Shown: one piece after another, positions 1-9,326 of the stretch
Layout of the letters: the number at the start of each line of letters is the position of its first letter
Numbering within the stretch: the stretch's first letter is position 1
DNA from: Gimesia fumaroli
Lineage (GTDB): Bacteria > Planctomycetota > Planctomycetia > Planctomycetales > Planctomycetaceae
Reading direction: 5' to 3'
Assembly: GCF_007754425.1 (NCBI RefSeq)
Contig: NZ_CP037452.1
Span: forward strand, 3,757,164-3,821,163
Length of the DNA stretch: 64,000 bases
Notes under the pieces: model-generated
Seen by the model: the letters and a program-made list of their open reading frames with translations, nothing else
What the model was told of the DNA's origin: nothing
Databases searched by the model: none
Program-made: the position numbers and the translations under genes

Positions 1-159
1 AGCAGCAAGTTCTTCGCGGCCGGCGGCACGTGTGCTTTGGTCGATTTGATTCAGGATTCCCTGATCAACGCGGTAGTACAAATGCAGGCAGTGCCAGCCT
101 TCGGTCATGTTGGGAGTCGGATCAGGTTGAGGCGCAGAAGTATGTGGAGGACGGTTCAC
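1..159 (-). CDS. hemQ: HemQ / chlorite dismutase-family protein, N-terminal part (runs off the window)
   Basis: Reading the minus strand from 159 gives a short Pro-rich leader and then MTEGWHCLHLYYRVDQ, followed by a helix ending TRAAGREELAA. This matches the start of the chlorite dismutase-like HemQ family, the H2O2-dependent coproheme decarboxylase that makes heme b in Gram-positives, actinobacteria and planctomycetes. The start is either GTG at 159, with AAGGTGA about 5 bases upstream and an in-frame stop just before it, or ATG at 108, where the conserved part begins. Only about 53 codons are visible, so the heme-binding region cannot be checked. The gene lies downstream of, and in the same direction as, the hydrolase at 313-2421. 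Confidence 0.8.
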   Translation of the reverse strand, partial: MNRPPHTSAPQPDPTPNMTEGWHCLHLYYRVDQGILNQIDQSTRAAGREELAA

Positions 160-312
160 GTCGGGTCACCTTGTTCAATAATAAAGGAAAGTCGTATATC
201 GCAGACGGCCCCGGTAGACTGACCGGGAACCTGCTTTGATTATAGCTGAACGACGAGAATGAGCAAACGCTGGAGCAGAAGCCGATGTCGGCTCGTTTGT
301 GGATTCGGTTGA

Positions 313-2421
313 TTACTTCCTGATCTGGAGTTGTTTTTCGTCCCAACCCATCTTCTGGCCGACTTGTGACGTATAGGCCCAGTCTTTGGGGTTCGCTTGA
401 TTCAATTTCACCCGTGACCGGCTGGCAGCCATCGCGAGTGCCTGCGGCAGATCCAGGAAACGGAGAACATTCAACAATGCGGGACCATTCTGATGAGACG
501 CCGGCATGCCGGTCAGGTCGAGTTCGCTGATGTTCTTTTCAAACAGAGAAGCATACAGACAGACTGCGGCTGCCTGGCCGGTACCCGTCAGCCTCAGATC
601 TGATTTTGAAAATTCCGGTTGGGCCTGCAGTTCCTGAATCGCCCGGCGGACGTCCCAGATTTGCATGCCTTCTAATGATTGACCAAGCAGATAAAAACGT
701 CGTCGGATTTGGGTCTGCTTGCGCTCAGCCGGGTTCCAGGCATCCAGTCCCACGCCACGGGGAGTGAAATAAGCGATGGCTGTCTGGTTTTCCAGTACGT
801 TTTTACGGAGTTCCTGAAACAGTTTCTCGCCTTGGGCAGAAAGCGGCGTTGTAGATTCCATTCCGGGAAACACAGACGCTAATTCTTTCAGCCAGGTGTC
901 CCATTCTGATTGATTCAAGACGGCTAATTCAACCTGCTGGGGCATTTTGGTGGTTTCGGGCATCACGACAAACAGTTTCAAGGGAACATGTTTCTGACTG
1001 TCAAACGAAATGGTTTGCAGCGTGAGGCCGTCTCTGGTTGCCGTTTCTATTTTTGTTTTGGTTTTCGAATCGTTTTTCTTAAGCCAGCCTCGGAACGATT
1101 TCTTCATTAGCTGATCTTTCCATTGTTCCCGCATCTGATGCCACTGGGCGGAATCTTCGGGGACTTTGGCTTTCGCCTGTTTGACGAAGGTTTCCTGGAT
1201 TTTGGCGTTTTTCTGGTCTTCCGGCAGCGTTTTGAAGACTTTGAGTTCTTCTGGCGTGTGGAACTTCGTCGCTGCCATCTCGATCAATGAATCGTCGCCT
1301 TTAAGGAAGTGGTTGAACCAGCGGAAGGCATGGATTCGCAGTTCCTGCGTATCTTTGTGCGGCCCTTCTGTGATCTGCAGGCCCAGATTTTCCGGCACGC
1401 CATACAGTTCGTATATTTTCATTGTTTTATTATACACGTCGACCACGCCATCCAGCGGAAAGATGCTGTCTTTGTCGGTATTGGAAATCAAAAGCGGCCT
1501 TGGTGCAACGAGTGCAGCGACCTGGGCGTAATCCCACTGGTAGGTGTTAACCATAAACATACAATCGCAGTGCCCTTCTACGGCTCCGTCGATCACATGA
1601 TTTTTAAGATTGGTAATGCCGGCAACCGGGACGGCGGCTTTGATACGTTCGTCGAGCGCGGCAATCCACCAGCTGTAAGCACCGCCACCCGAGCGACCGG
1701 TGACACCCAGTTTGCCTCCATCCACTTCAGGACGGGACTGCAGATAATCCAACGCTCGAATGCAGTTCCAGGCTTCCACGCCGGCCGGTGTGTAACCGCG
1801 TGAAAGCCACCACCACATTCCTTCGCGGTAGGTACCATGATGCAGGCCTTCGATTTCGCCCAGTTGCAATGTATCAATCGTGAGACAGACATAACCGTTG
1901 CGTGCGAACCATTCTCCGTGATGCTGGTAGTGCACCTTGTTGCCGTAGATGATGCCGTTTTTCTTGACCCCGCCGTGACCGCAAACATACAGAATTGCGG
2001 GGACTTTCCCTTCTTGCTTGAGCGGACGGTACAAGTTTCCGGTCACATACAGACCGGGACGTGACTGAAACGTGATGTTTTCGACAATGAAGCCGTCGCT
2101 GGTGAGGCTGTTGGTGATCTCTGGTTTTAAATCGGTTTTCGGTGGGAGTGGCGAAAGCCCCAGCATTTCGAAGAGCTGTTTGCGATATTGAACTCGTTTC
2201 TGTTCCCACGTCTTAAGATCTTTAATGTTCTTCAGACTGCGATTGGCCAGTCGCATGGTGTGGTGATGGAAATAGTCAGACAGACGCTCATCTGCTGCTG
2301 TCGTGCCAATGACCTTGCGGCGGTCCTGAACAGGATTTGCTGCTTGAGAGCCGCCTGTTTGAATCAAGAGTGCGATTAATGTTAGAGCGAGAACTAATAT
2401 TTGGTGGGGTTTCTGAGTCAT
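313..2421 (-). CDS. Secreted alpha/beta hydrolase, acetyl-xylan-esterase-like
   Basis: This 702-residue protein has a signal peptide (about 1-28, ending near SQAA). It then has an alpha/beta-hydrolase domain at about 110-380. The nucleophile elbow is GRSGG with Ser244, the oxyanion strand is LYVCGHGG (145-152), a likely acid Asp lies in SNTDKDS (about 316), and a likely His is at 355 or 364. A second alpha/beta region (about 445-690) has no clear nucleophile elbow. Such proteins in planctomycetes are annotated as acetyl-xylan esterase or dienelactone-hydrolase-like, and an ester on a polysaccharide is the likely substrate (inference). ATG at 2421 has AGGA upstream. No polysaccharide-degradation operon surrounds it. 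Confidence 0.8.
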   Translation of the reverse strand: MTQKPHQILVLALTLIALLIQTGGSQAANPVQDRRKVIGTTAADERLSDYFHHHTMRLANRSLKNIKDLKTWEQKRVQYRKQLFEMLGLSPLPPKTDLKPEITNSLTSDGFIVENITFQSRPGLYVTGNLYRPLKQEGKVPAILYVCGHGGVKKNGIIYGNKVHYQHHGEWFARNGYVCLTIDTLQLGEIEGLHHGTYREGMWWWLSRGYTPAGVEAWNCIRALDYLQSRPEVDGGKLGVTGRSGGGAYSWWIAALDERIKAAVPVAGITNLKNHVIDGAVEGHCDCMFMVNTYQWDYAQVAALVAPRPLLISNTDKDSIFPLDGVVDVYNKTMKIYELYGVPENLGLQITEGPHKDTQELRIHAFRWFNHFLKGDDSLIEMAATKFHTPEELKVFKTLPEDQKNAKIQETFVKQAKAKVPEDSAQWHQMREQWKDQLMKKSFRGWLKKNDSKTKTKIETATRDGLTLQTISFDSQKHVPLKLFVVMPETTKMPQQVELAVLNQSEWDTWLKELASVFPGMESTTPLSAQGEKLFQELRKNVLENQTAIAYFTPRGVGLDAWNPAERKQTQIRRRFYLLGQSLEGMQIWDVRRAIQELQAQPEFSKSDLRLTGTGQAAAVCLYASLFEKNISELDLTGMPASHQNGPALLNVLRFLDLPQALAMAASRSRVKLNQANPKDWAYTSQVGQKMGWDEKQLQIRK

Positions 2422-2754
2422 CGTTAATCCTGTTGTATTTGGCCCTGTTGGATTTGGTGGTGGGATACTGAGGAGAGTCGTTCATTAACAATGCTAATTA
2501 TTGTACCAGTGCCCGAGACTGTTGTCAGCAATCAGGACGGTTTTCTCTCAATTCGCAGTTCATCTGTAAGTAGTGAATCGCAGAATTCAGGCGAGAATGT
2601 TGCTATTTTTGAAGAATTCAAGGCGGCCAGGCGAACCCCGATTGTGAGAAGTTCGTCAATCAGGGAACTCGTATCTTTTTCAGCGGTCTGGTTTTCTGGG
2701 CTGAAGAAGTTTTATCAATTATTCATCAGGAGACCGGAACCGAGGAGAACTTTG

Positions 2755-4620
2755 ATGTCGAAACAGACAAAAAATCTGCAGACCGTTCTCAAGCAATGGC
2801 GGGAACGGGATCTGACCAAAGAAGCGGAGACGGGAACACTCTCTCCCGTCTTTCTGATGGACGATCTGGTCTCTGATGTGAGTGACGTGCTGAATGCAGG
2901 CCGCTTTCCCATTCTGTATGGTGGGTCGGGTGTGGGGAAATCGTCTGTGTTCCAGAAACTGGTGGCACTGTCCGTCGCCGGTGAAGGACCGGAGATTTTG
3001 AAAGAAACGCGCATTTTGAAACTTTCTTTTCGTCGGGTGTTGGCAAGCCTGAAAAAAGAAGATCAACTGCGGGGCGAATTTCAGAAGCTGCTGGAGCTGC
3101 TGCTGGAGACGGATGAAAAAATCGTTCCCTTCTTCGCTGATGCGGAAATCATGAACGATTACTATCTGCAACCATTGCTGCAAGCGTACGCCTATCAGAC
3201 AGAGCGACCGTTACTGGCCGAGGGAAATCGGAACAGTGTGGAAGCGATGTTTGAAAACTATCCGGAACTGGAGAGTCACTTTGTCGCGCTCAAGGTGGAA
3301 GAACCCGATTTAGCAACGGCGCGGACAATTGTCCGTCAATGGTCACAGTGTCAGTTACAGACTGAGCGGGTAAAGATTACTGAATCGGCTCAGGATGAAG
3401 CGCTGCTGTTGACACACCGGTTTCTTTCGCGACTGAACATGCCTCGCAAGGTCTTGGATCTGTTGAAACAGGTTCAGGTCGTGCGCAGCAAAGCGCGGAA
3501 AGTGAATAGCCAGGATGTGATCAACCGGTTTCATCAGGTTTATAAGGTGCCTCTGTCGTTAATCGATCCGAGGCAGAAACTGGATCTGGTGCAGGTGCGC
3601 GAACAGTTTGCGCGGGTTGTATTGGGCCAGGATCAGGCGGTAGATGCCGTGGTGCGGATGATTGGTACGGTCAAAGCGGGGTTGAGTGATATTCGCCGTC
3701 CTTTAGGGGCGTTCCTGTTTACCGGTCCCACCGGTGTGGGAAAAACGCACATTGCGCAGAAGCTGTCTGAGTACTTACTGGGACGGTCCGAAAGCATGGT
3801 GCGACTGAATATGGCGGATTTTCAGTCGGAACATTCGGCGGGGTTATTGTTTGGCGATCCGGATGAATACGCATTATCCAAGCGACAGGGATTGCTGACA
3901 CAGCGTCTGCAGGGCCAGTCGTTTACGGTATTGTTGCTGGATGAATTCGAAAAATGTGCCCCTTCGGTGCTGGATCGTTTCATGCAGTTGATCGATGAAG
4001 GTTGTTTCATCAATGGAACAGGAGAGTCGGTCTCCTGCCGTTCTACGGTAATCATCGCCACGACGAATGCGGGTGCGGAACTGTATCGGAAAAGCCTGAT
4101 CGGATTTTCTGAAGGTGCTGCTTCCCGTCAGGAAATGGAACTGGCGGTTCACCGTCAGCTTGTCGATCATTTTCGATTCGAGTTTTTGAATCGGTTCGAT
4201 GAGATTGTCTATTTCCATGCGTTGATTGCTAGCGATATTCGGAAAATTGCCGCCTGTGAATTGCGTCTGCTACAGGATCGGATTGGTTTGAAACGTCATA
4301 AGCTAACCATTCAACCCGACCGGGCGATTCTGGACTGGTTGGCGCGAAAAGGTTACGACCCGTATTTCGGAGCGCGGTTCTTGCGACGGACGATTGAGCG
4401 ATATGTCACGCCGGTGATTGCCGATGTGATTAACTCGCAGTCTCTGGAAAAAGGAACCACGTTAATGCTTTCTTTCGAGCAGCAACGGGTTGTTGTACGA
4501 TTTGAACAAGAACAGACTGGTGATACCACTGAGCAACAGGCGTTTGTGTTTGCGGGAACTCCTGTTGTGGAGACGAGTCTATCGAGTCGTAAAGAAGAAC
4601 GGACGGCAACCGCTGTCTGA
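2755..4620 (+). CDS. ClpA/ClpB-like AAA+ ATPase with a degenerate first ATPase module
   Basis: The 621-residue protein resembles the two-ATPase core of Clp/Hsp100 unfoldases without the N-terminal Clp_N repeats. The first module keeps Walker A (GGSGVGKS, 56-63), but its Walker B site reads VPFFADAE and the usual arginine-finger segment reads PELESHF, with no arginines. The second module looks intact: Walker A GPTGVGKT (324-331), Walker B LLLDEFEK (393-400), sensor 1 ATTNAG, arginine finger FLNRFDE (477-483), sensor 2 GARFLRR (539-545) and a C-terminal small domain. The open frame extends back to 2491, but ATG 2755 has GAGGAG upstream and starts the family-like sequence. No ClpP-type protease gene is adjacent. 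It is likely a cytoplasmic unfoldase or remodelling ATPase; the substrate is unknown. Confidence 0.85.
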   Translation: MSKQTKNLQTVLKQWRERDLTKEAETGTLSPVFLMDDLVSDVSDVLNAGRFPILYGGSGVGKSSVFQKLVALSVAGEGPEILKETRILKLSFRRVLASLKKEDQLRGEFQKLLELLLETDEKIVPFFADAEIMNDYYLQPLLQAYAYQTERPLLAEGNRNSVEAMFENYPELESHFVALKVEEPDLATARTIVRQWSQCQLQTERVKITESAQDEALLLTHRFLSRLNMPRKVLDLLKQVQVVRSKARKVNSQDVINRFHQVYKVPLSLIDPRQKLDLVQVREQFARVVLGQDQAVDAVVRMIGTVKAGLSDIRRPLGAFLFTGPTGVGKTHIAQKLSEYLLGRSESMVRLNMADFQSEHSAGLLFGDPDEYALSKRQGLLTQRLQGQSFTVLLLDEFEKCAPSVLDRFMQLIDEGCFINGTGESVSCRSTVIIATTNAGAELYRKSLIGFSEGAASRQEMELAVHRQLVDHFRFEFLNRFDEIVYFHALIASDIRKIAACELRLLQDRIGLKRHKLTIQPDRAILDWLARKGYDPYFGARFLRRTIERYVTPVIADVINSQSLEKGTTLMLSFEQQRVVVRFEQEQTGDTTEQQAFVFAGTPVVETSLSSRKEERTATAV

Positions 4621-4632
4621 AACTGCTGATCG

Positions 4633-4671
4633 CGGCAGGTTATGCTTGGGTGTAACCTGCCGTTATTTTTT
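4633..4671. terminator. Intrinsic terminator between the AAA+ gene and galE
   Basis: A 10-bp perfect stem (CGGCAGGTTA / TAACCTGCCG, 4633-4642 and 4653-4662) is followed by a T-rich run on the plus strand. It lies 13 bases after the AAA+ stop codon and before the convergent galE end. Confidence 0.8.
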
Positions 4672-4694
4672 CGGCAATATGATACAGGAACGTG

Positions 4695-5696
4695 TCAATC
4701 TGATGTCTCAGTTTGATAACCTTGCGGATGATCACGAAACCAGTTCCAGGCGGTTTGAATGATCGCTTCCAGGGATGTGTATTTCGGAGACCAGCCGAGT
4801 TCGCGAGTGATTTTTTCGTTCGAAGCCGCTAATACCGGTGGATCGCCGGGACGACGGGGTTGATACTCAATCGGAATTTCTACGCCGGTCACCTGCTCTG
4901 CTGTCTTAATTACGTCGAGCACTGAAAAACCATTGCCGAGGCCGATGTTATAAAACTTCTGTGACTCCGTGGTGAGTGCATCGAGCGCCAATAGATGCGC
5001 GGCACAGATATCGTCGACGTGAATATAATCACGAATACAGGTGCCGTCGGCAGTGGGATAATCGTTACCCAGAACGGTGACCTGCGTCTGTTTTCCAAGT
5101 GCGGTATTCAGGCAGTTGGGAATCAGATGTGTTTCGGGACGGTGATCTTCACCCAGTGAGCCATCTTCACTGCAGCCGGCGACGTTAAAGTAACGCAGGC
5201 CGATGAAACTGAAGTTGGGATAGCTGTGTGCACAGTCTTTGAGGATTTGTTCTATGAACAGCTTTGACCAGCCATAAGGATTGATGGGACGCTGTGGACT
5301 CGCTTCGGTGACCGGAATCTGTACGGGGATGCCATACGTGGCACAGGATGAACTGAAAACGATCTGACTAACCCGAGACTGCCGCATGGCGCGTAACAGT
5401 GAAATCGTGCCAGCTGTATTGTTGGTGTAGTACGGCAGCGGTTCGGCCACCGATTCCCCGACATAAGCGAGGGCCGCGAAGTGGATCACTTTTTCGATCC
5501 GCTGGGACTTCATAATGTCGGTCAACGCTTCGGTCTCAAGCAGATCGAGTTGAAAAAAGGACGCTTGCGCCGGGACGGCACAGCGATGGCCGCGGGAGAG
5601 ATTATCGATCACACAGACCTTCTGCCCGGAGTCGATCAGCTGCCGCACACAATGGGAGCCGATATAACCTGCTCCCCCCGTCACCAGAATTGTCAT
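4695..5696 (-). CDS. galE: UDP-glucose 4-epimerase
   Basis: This 333-residue short-chain dehydrogenase/epimerase interconverts UDP-glucose and UDP-galactose in the cytoplasm, supplying galactose for polysaccharides. The N-terminal NAD site is TGGAGYIGSH, the active-site Ser is in FSSSCATYG, the catalytic Tyr-x3-Lys is in YGWSK, and the GalE signature LRYFNVAG is present. ATG 5696, giving MTILVTGGAGYIG, is chosen because the family starts right before the glycine motif; the frame stays open upstream to 5873 but that extension has no family character. The promoter region is shared with the divergent acyltransferase gene at 5849. Confidence 0.93.
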   Translation of the reverse strand: MTILVTGGAGYIGSHCVRQLIDSGQKVCVIDNLSRGHRCAVPAQASFFQLDLLETEALTDIMKSQRIEKVIHFAALAYVGESVAEPLPYYTNNTAGTISLLRAMRQSRVSQIVFSSSCATYGIPVQIPVTEASPQRPINPYGWSKLFIEQILKDCAHSYPNFSFIGLRYFNVAGCSEDGSLGEDHRPETHLIPNCLNTALGKQTQVTVLGNDYPTADGTCIRDYIHVDDICAAHLLALDALTTESQKFYNIGLGNGFSVLDVIKTAEQVTGVEIPIEYQPRRPGDPPVLAASNEKITRELGWSPKYTSLEAIIQTAWNWFRDHPQGYQTETSD

Positions 5697-5848
5697 GAAC
5701 GCATTCCCGAAAAAATATAGATAAATCGACTTTGATTGGTGTTTTACTCTGAAACGCAAACAGAGTACCATAACAGCAGGCTTTTCGTGCCCACAGCAGG
5801 CATGTTTCTTTTGATACCTTAGCTTTTCTTTCATCATCGGTAAATCAG

Positions 5849-7288
5849 ATGTCGCAAAATACTCCCGATTCAAGCTCGCAAAATCCGGAAACGATCCCGT
5901 TGCAGAAGATCCCTGAAAAACCGATCACGCCTCCCCTGGAAACGGGGGAAAAACAGGAACAGAAAAAGAAGCCAAACTCGAACCAGCGGTTGGTTTCACT
6001 GGACGCCTATCGCGGATTTGTGATGCTGGCAATGGCGTCCGGCGGTCTGGCGATTGCGAGCGCGATGCGCAATTCACCGGAAATTCTCGATCAATATAAC
6101 GGGACGCAGTGGGAATCGTCGTGGAAAACCCTCTGGCAGACATTGTCCTATCAACTGAGTCATGTGGAATGGACGGGGACCGCGTTCTGGGATCTCATTC
6201 AACCGTCATTCATGTTCATGGTCGGCGTCTCGATGCCCTTCTCGGTCCGAAAACGGAAAGAAAAGGGTGACTCCACACTCCGCATCTGGGGGCATGCGAT
6301 CTTTCGGGCCGTGCTGCTGGTGGCATTGGGCGTCTTTTTGTCGTCCCAATACAGCCCACAGACCAACTTTACGTTTGCGAATGTCTTGTGCCAGATCGGC
6401 CTGGGGTATCTGGTGGTCTTCTTTTATGTGAACCGTTCGTTTGTAACGCAACTCATCGGCGTGGTCACGATTCTGGGCGGCTACTGGTTCTTTTTCTATC
6501 AGTACATGCCCGTTGAAGAGGAACTGGCGGCGGTGAAAGCCTATCTCACGGAAGTCAAACACAAAGACGCAGCCGAATGGTCACAGTTTGAAGGGATTGG
6601 CAGTGCCTGGAATAAACACACCAACGCGGCGGCCGCCGTTGATCGTCAATTACTGAATCAATTCCCCCGTTATGAAGAACCGTTCCGGGATCAGAAATTC
6701 TGGGTGAATAACGGCGGCTATCAGACGCTGAACTTCATTCCGTCGATTGCGACGATGCTGTTTGGTCTAATGGCGGGGCAACTCCTGATTTCGAATCGCA
6801 TGGAGAAGATGAAAGTCAAATGGCTGCTGCAGGCGGGACTCGTCTGCTTTGTGATATCCATGCTGCTTGATACATCGATCTGGCCAGTGAATATCGAACA
6901 GTGGGAATGGCATCTGGTGCCGATAGTCAAACGGATCTGGTCTCCCGGCTGGGCCATCTTCAGTGCGGGCTGGGCCTTCTGGTTCCTGGCGGTCTTCTAC
7001 TGGATCATTGACGTCAAAGGCTATAAGAAGTGGGCCTTTCCGTTTGTCGTGGTCGGCATGAATTCGATTGCCATGTACTGTATGGCCCAGTTGATTCGAC
7101 CCTGGGTTCAGAAATCGCTCAAGATTCATTTGACAACCTTGGATGAAGCGACGGGCTGGTCGGTGGCGGGCTCGCTGTTCAGCACGGATTGTCCTTACGC
7201 TCCGATCGCGATTTCCGCGACGGTCCTGTTTGTGCTGTGGCTGATCTGTCTGTGGATGTATCTGCAGCGAATCTTTATCAAGATTTGA
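5849..7288 (+). CDS. Membrane acyltransferase, heparan-glucosaminide N-acetyltransferase-like (DUF5009/NagX type)
   Basis: The 479-residue protein begins with a 45-residue Pro/Lys-rich cytoplasmic tail. The family motif SLDAYRGFVMLAM follows, where membrane acyltransferases of the YeiB/HGSNAT group carry (S)xDxxRG. At least ten hydrophobic segments follow, with a soluble loop at about 215-290. Family members move acyl groups across the membrane onto sugars. Many planctomycetes carry several copies. The substrate is not evident. The start has no clear ribosome binding site. Confidence 0.8.
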   Translation: MSQNTPDSSSQNPETIPLQKIPEKPITPPLETGEKQEQKKKPNSNQRLVSLDAYRGFVMLAMASGGLAIASAMRNSPEILDQYNGTQWESSWKTLWQTLSYQLSHVEWTGTAFWDLIQPSFMFMVGVSMPFSVRKRKEKGDSTLRIWGHAIFRAVLLVALGVFLSSQYSPQTNFTFANVLCQIGLGYLVVFFYVNRSFVTQLIGVVTILGGYWFFFYQYMPVEEELAAVKAYLTEVKHKDAAEWSQFEGIGSAWNKHTNAAAAVDRQLLNQFPRYEEPFRDQKFWVNNGGYQTLNFIPSIATMLFGLMAGQLLISNRMEKMKVKWLLQAGLVCFVISMLLDTSIWPVNIEQWEWHLVPIVKRIWSPGWAIFSAGWAFWFLAVFYWIIDVKGYKKWAFPFVVVGMNSIAMYCMAQLIRPWVQKSLKIHLTTLDEATGWSVAGSLFSTDCPYAPIAISATVLFVLWLICLWMYLQRIFIKI

Positions 7289-7398
7289 TCTGTTTTGAGG
7301 CAAATTGTCGTGCTGGTGCTTGAACGGGCCGCGGAATCCTTATAGAACACGGTCACAAGTTTGTCACGCACCGCTAATTGAAACAGAAACATACGACC

Positions 7399-7764
7399 AT
7401 GAGCGAAACCGAATCTCCCCGCGATCTGCTGGAAACGTTTGAGAACCCACACCCGAACCGTGATTACGTCATGGAAACGGTCTGCCCGGAGTTCACCTCT
7501 GTCTGTCCCAAGACGGGCCAGCCTGATTTCGGTACATTGATCATCACCTATATTCCGGATGCGGTCTGTTTCGAACTCAAGTCGTTGAAAATGTATCTAC
7601 AGAGCTACCGCAACGTCGGTGCGTTTTATGAAGACGTGACCAACCGCATTCTGGATGATCTGGTCGCTGTCACCGATCCCCGCTGGATCGAATTGCGAGC
7701 CGAGTTCACGCCTCGCGGTGGCATCAGCAGCACAGTTACCGTGACGCATCAGAAAGAAGAATAA
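7399..7764 (+). CDS. queF: NADPH-dependent 7-cyano-7-deazaguanine (preQ0) reductase
   Basis: The 121-residue single-domain (B. subtilis-type) QueF reduces preQ0 to preQ1 in queuosine tRNA modification. The catalytic Cys lies in [13 protein letters not shown]. The QueF motif [14 protein letters not shown] is complete, followed by F-x-E/D (FYED). ATG 7399 starts MSETESP; a longer frame from 7378 adds seven residues without support. It stands alone here: no other queuosine gene is in the window. The convergent GntR gene ends six bases downstream. Confidence 0.95.
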   Translation: MSETESPRDLLETFENPHPNRDYVMETVCPEFTSVCPKTGQPDFGTLIITYIPDAVCFELKSLKMYLQSYRNVGAFYEDVTNRILDDLVAVTDPRWIELRAEFTPRGGISSTVTVTHQKEE

Positions 7765-7770
7765 ACGACT

Positions 7771-8634
7771 TCAGCGTTTCAATTGCGAGAGCACCGGGTG
7801 ATTGCTGCGCAGATGCAGTTCGAGTTCTTTGCGGGCCAGCTTCCAGTCTTCATTCAGCAGTGCGTTCAGGATGCGCTGATGCTGCTGGATCTCCTGGATC
7901 GCGGCTTTTCGATCATTCGATTCCCAGAGAAACAGCAGATCAAAATAACGGCCATGCCGATCGAAGAAGCTGATGATGTAATAATTGTCCGATTGTTTGA
8001 TCAGATATTCGTGCAGGCTGTTATCGATCTGCAGCGGTTCCTCAACAGTTTCCGGCACCTGATTTCCGGCGAGAATCTTTTCCAGCACCTGTCTGTCTAG
8101 ACGCCCCTTTGCCAGATCAAGGGCCTTCAGTTCCAGGCCGACACGGACTTCGATAAAGGCGTCGAGATCATGCTGATTGAAGGACCGCAGCTTCCAGCCC
8201 CGCCGCGGCACATGTTCCAGCACGCCATCGCCGGCCAGCCGATTGAATATGTTCCGCAGACTGGTGCGGCTGATGCCGTATTTCTTCGCGGAAGCTGCTT
8301 CGCGCAGAAACAGCGATTCCCCGTTCAGGCTCATCGCGAGCAGGTCGTCGGTGATCCGTTTGAAATGATCTTCGGGTGGTGCGGGTTGATGAGACTGAGC
8401 CGCGGTCTGAGCGTCGCCAATCTTGTCCTGATTAACGTACAACCGCCGGTTCTTTTCGCGGTAGAGATAGCCCGCTTCGATCAGCTCATTGATGGCATGA
8501 TAAATGGGGGTGACACTTACCTGGTAATGATCCGAGAGCGCAGCCAGCGTCAACGATTCCGGCGGCAACTCGGCGCGCGACAACCGGGATATCAGATCGG
8601 CTTTGATGTAATTAGTAAGTGTCAAAATCTGCAT
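7771..8634 (-). CDS. GntR-type transcriptional regulator with two winged-helix domains
   Basis: The 287-residue protein has a GntR-like winged helix at 1-70 (DHYQVSVTPIYHAINELIEA is the recognition region). A second helix-turn-helix lies at about 90-160 (KKYGISRTSLRNIFNRLAGDG plus wing RRGWKLR). An all-helical FCD-like ligand-binding region fills 165-287, including EVRVGLELKALDLAKGRL. FCD regulators normally have a single DNA-binding domain. ATG 8634 has GAGGGA upstream. The palindrome at 8667-8678 sits where an autoregulatory operator would be expected. The ligand is unknown. Confidence 0.85.
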   Translation of the reverse strand: MQILTLTNYIKADLISRLSRAELPPESLTLAALSDHYQVSVTPIYHAINELIEAGYLYREKNRRLYVNQDKIGDAQTAAQSHQPAPPEDHFKRITDDLLAMSLNGESLFLREAASAKKYGISRTSLRNIFNRLAGDGVLEHVPRRGWKLRSFNQHDLDAFIEVRVGLELKALDLAKGRLDRQVLEKILAGNQVPETVEEPLQIDNSLHEYLIKQSDNYYIISFFDRHGRYFDLLFLWESNDRKAAIQEIQQHQRILNALLNEDWKLARKELELHLRSNHPVLSQLKR

Positions 8635-8666
8635 CGGTGTCCCTCGGTCGGATTTCAGTCTCGCCG

Positions 8667-8678
8667 ATCATATATGAT
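8667..8678. promoter_or_regulatory. Palindrome upstream of the GntR-type gene, candidate operator
   Basis: The perfect 12-bp palindrome ATCATATATGAT lies 33 bases before the GntR start at 8634. A near-copy (one mismatch) lies at 30334-30345, upstream of the other GntR-family gene. Role inferred from position and symmetry only. Confidence 0.4.
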
Positions 8679-8875
8679 ATTGGTGACAATGTAAACTAAG
8701 GGCGGTTTATAGTATTTTAAATACAGATGATGGCTTTTTATGAGGGAGAACGCGGTCTGAACCGTTTTCTTCTCTGAAAGAATCCCTTTGATCCTATGTT
8801 CAGTTTCTGATAGGATATACGCTGTTTCCGTTGGGTAGGATAAATCAAGTGAAAGTAGCACAGACGAGGTGACTT

Positions 8876-9310
8876 ATGAAACGCGTCTTTCTTGAGTGGT
8901 GCAGTCTGTTTTGTATTGTATTTTCACTGGTTTGCCTGCTTTTCTGGTCTGTTTCGTTGTTGTCAGATTCAGAGATGTTGGGGCTTTCGTTCGGTAAACA
9001 ACGTGCCATTGTTCAAACTTTTACGCGTCAGGGAGCTGTGACTTTCTGCGATCACGTGGCAAATCTGGAGATGATCGAATCTGTAAAAAATTCCACATTG
9101 TTGGAGCCGACTGCGACCAGAGTTTATGGGATGGATATACCTGGAATCGACTTCAACTTCATTCGATTTGACAACGACTCTTTCGTCTGGTCATTCCGTT
9201 GTTCCTTACTCATTCCCTTTGCGCTGCTGATGTTATTGGGGGGGTATTGTTTTCATCGATTTCGTCTTTTGAGAAGAAGTCTGAGCCCTTTCTCAGGGAT
9301 AGCTGCCTGA
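8876..9310 (+). CDS. Unknown small membrane protein (two hydrophobic segments)
   Basis: The 144-residue protein is not recognised. It has an N-terminal hydrophobic segment (about 8-32), an extracytoplasmic stretch of about 75 residues and a second hydrophobic segment (about 110-128) followed by a basic tail (HRFRLLRRS). GAGGTGA lies 5-6 bases before ATG 8876. It starts a run of small same-strand genes to 12013 and is 16 bases from the next gene. Confidence 0.6.
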   Translation: MKRVFLEWCSLFCIVFSLVCLLFWSVSLLSDSEMLGLSFGKQRAIVQTFTRQGAVTFCDHVANLEMIESVKNSTLLEPTATRVYGMDIPGIDFNFIRFDNDSFVWSFRCSLLIPFALLMLLGGYCFHRFRLLRRSLSPFSGIAA

Positions 9311-9326
9311 TCCAGGAGACGAAAGC

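Noticed and set aside
122-346. Minus-strand open frame between the hydrolase and HemQ
   Set aside because: It overlaps both the HemQ start and the hydrolase end out of frame and has no ribosome binding site; the HemQ reading explains the region.
8655-8861. Minus-strand frame of 68 codons in the GntR promoter region
   Set aside because: No start signal and low-complexity sequence; the palindrome at 8667 fits a regulatory region better.
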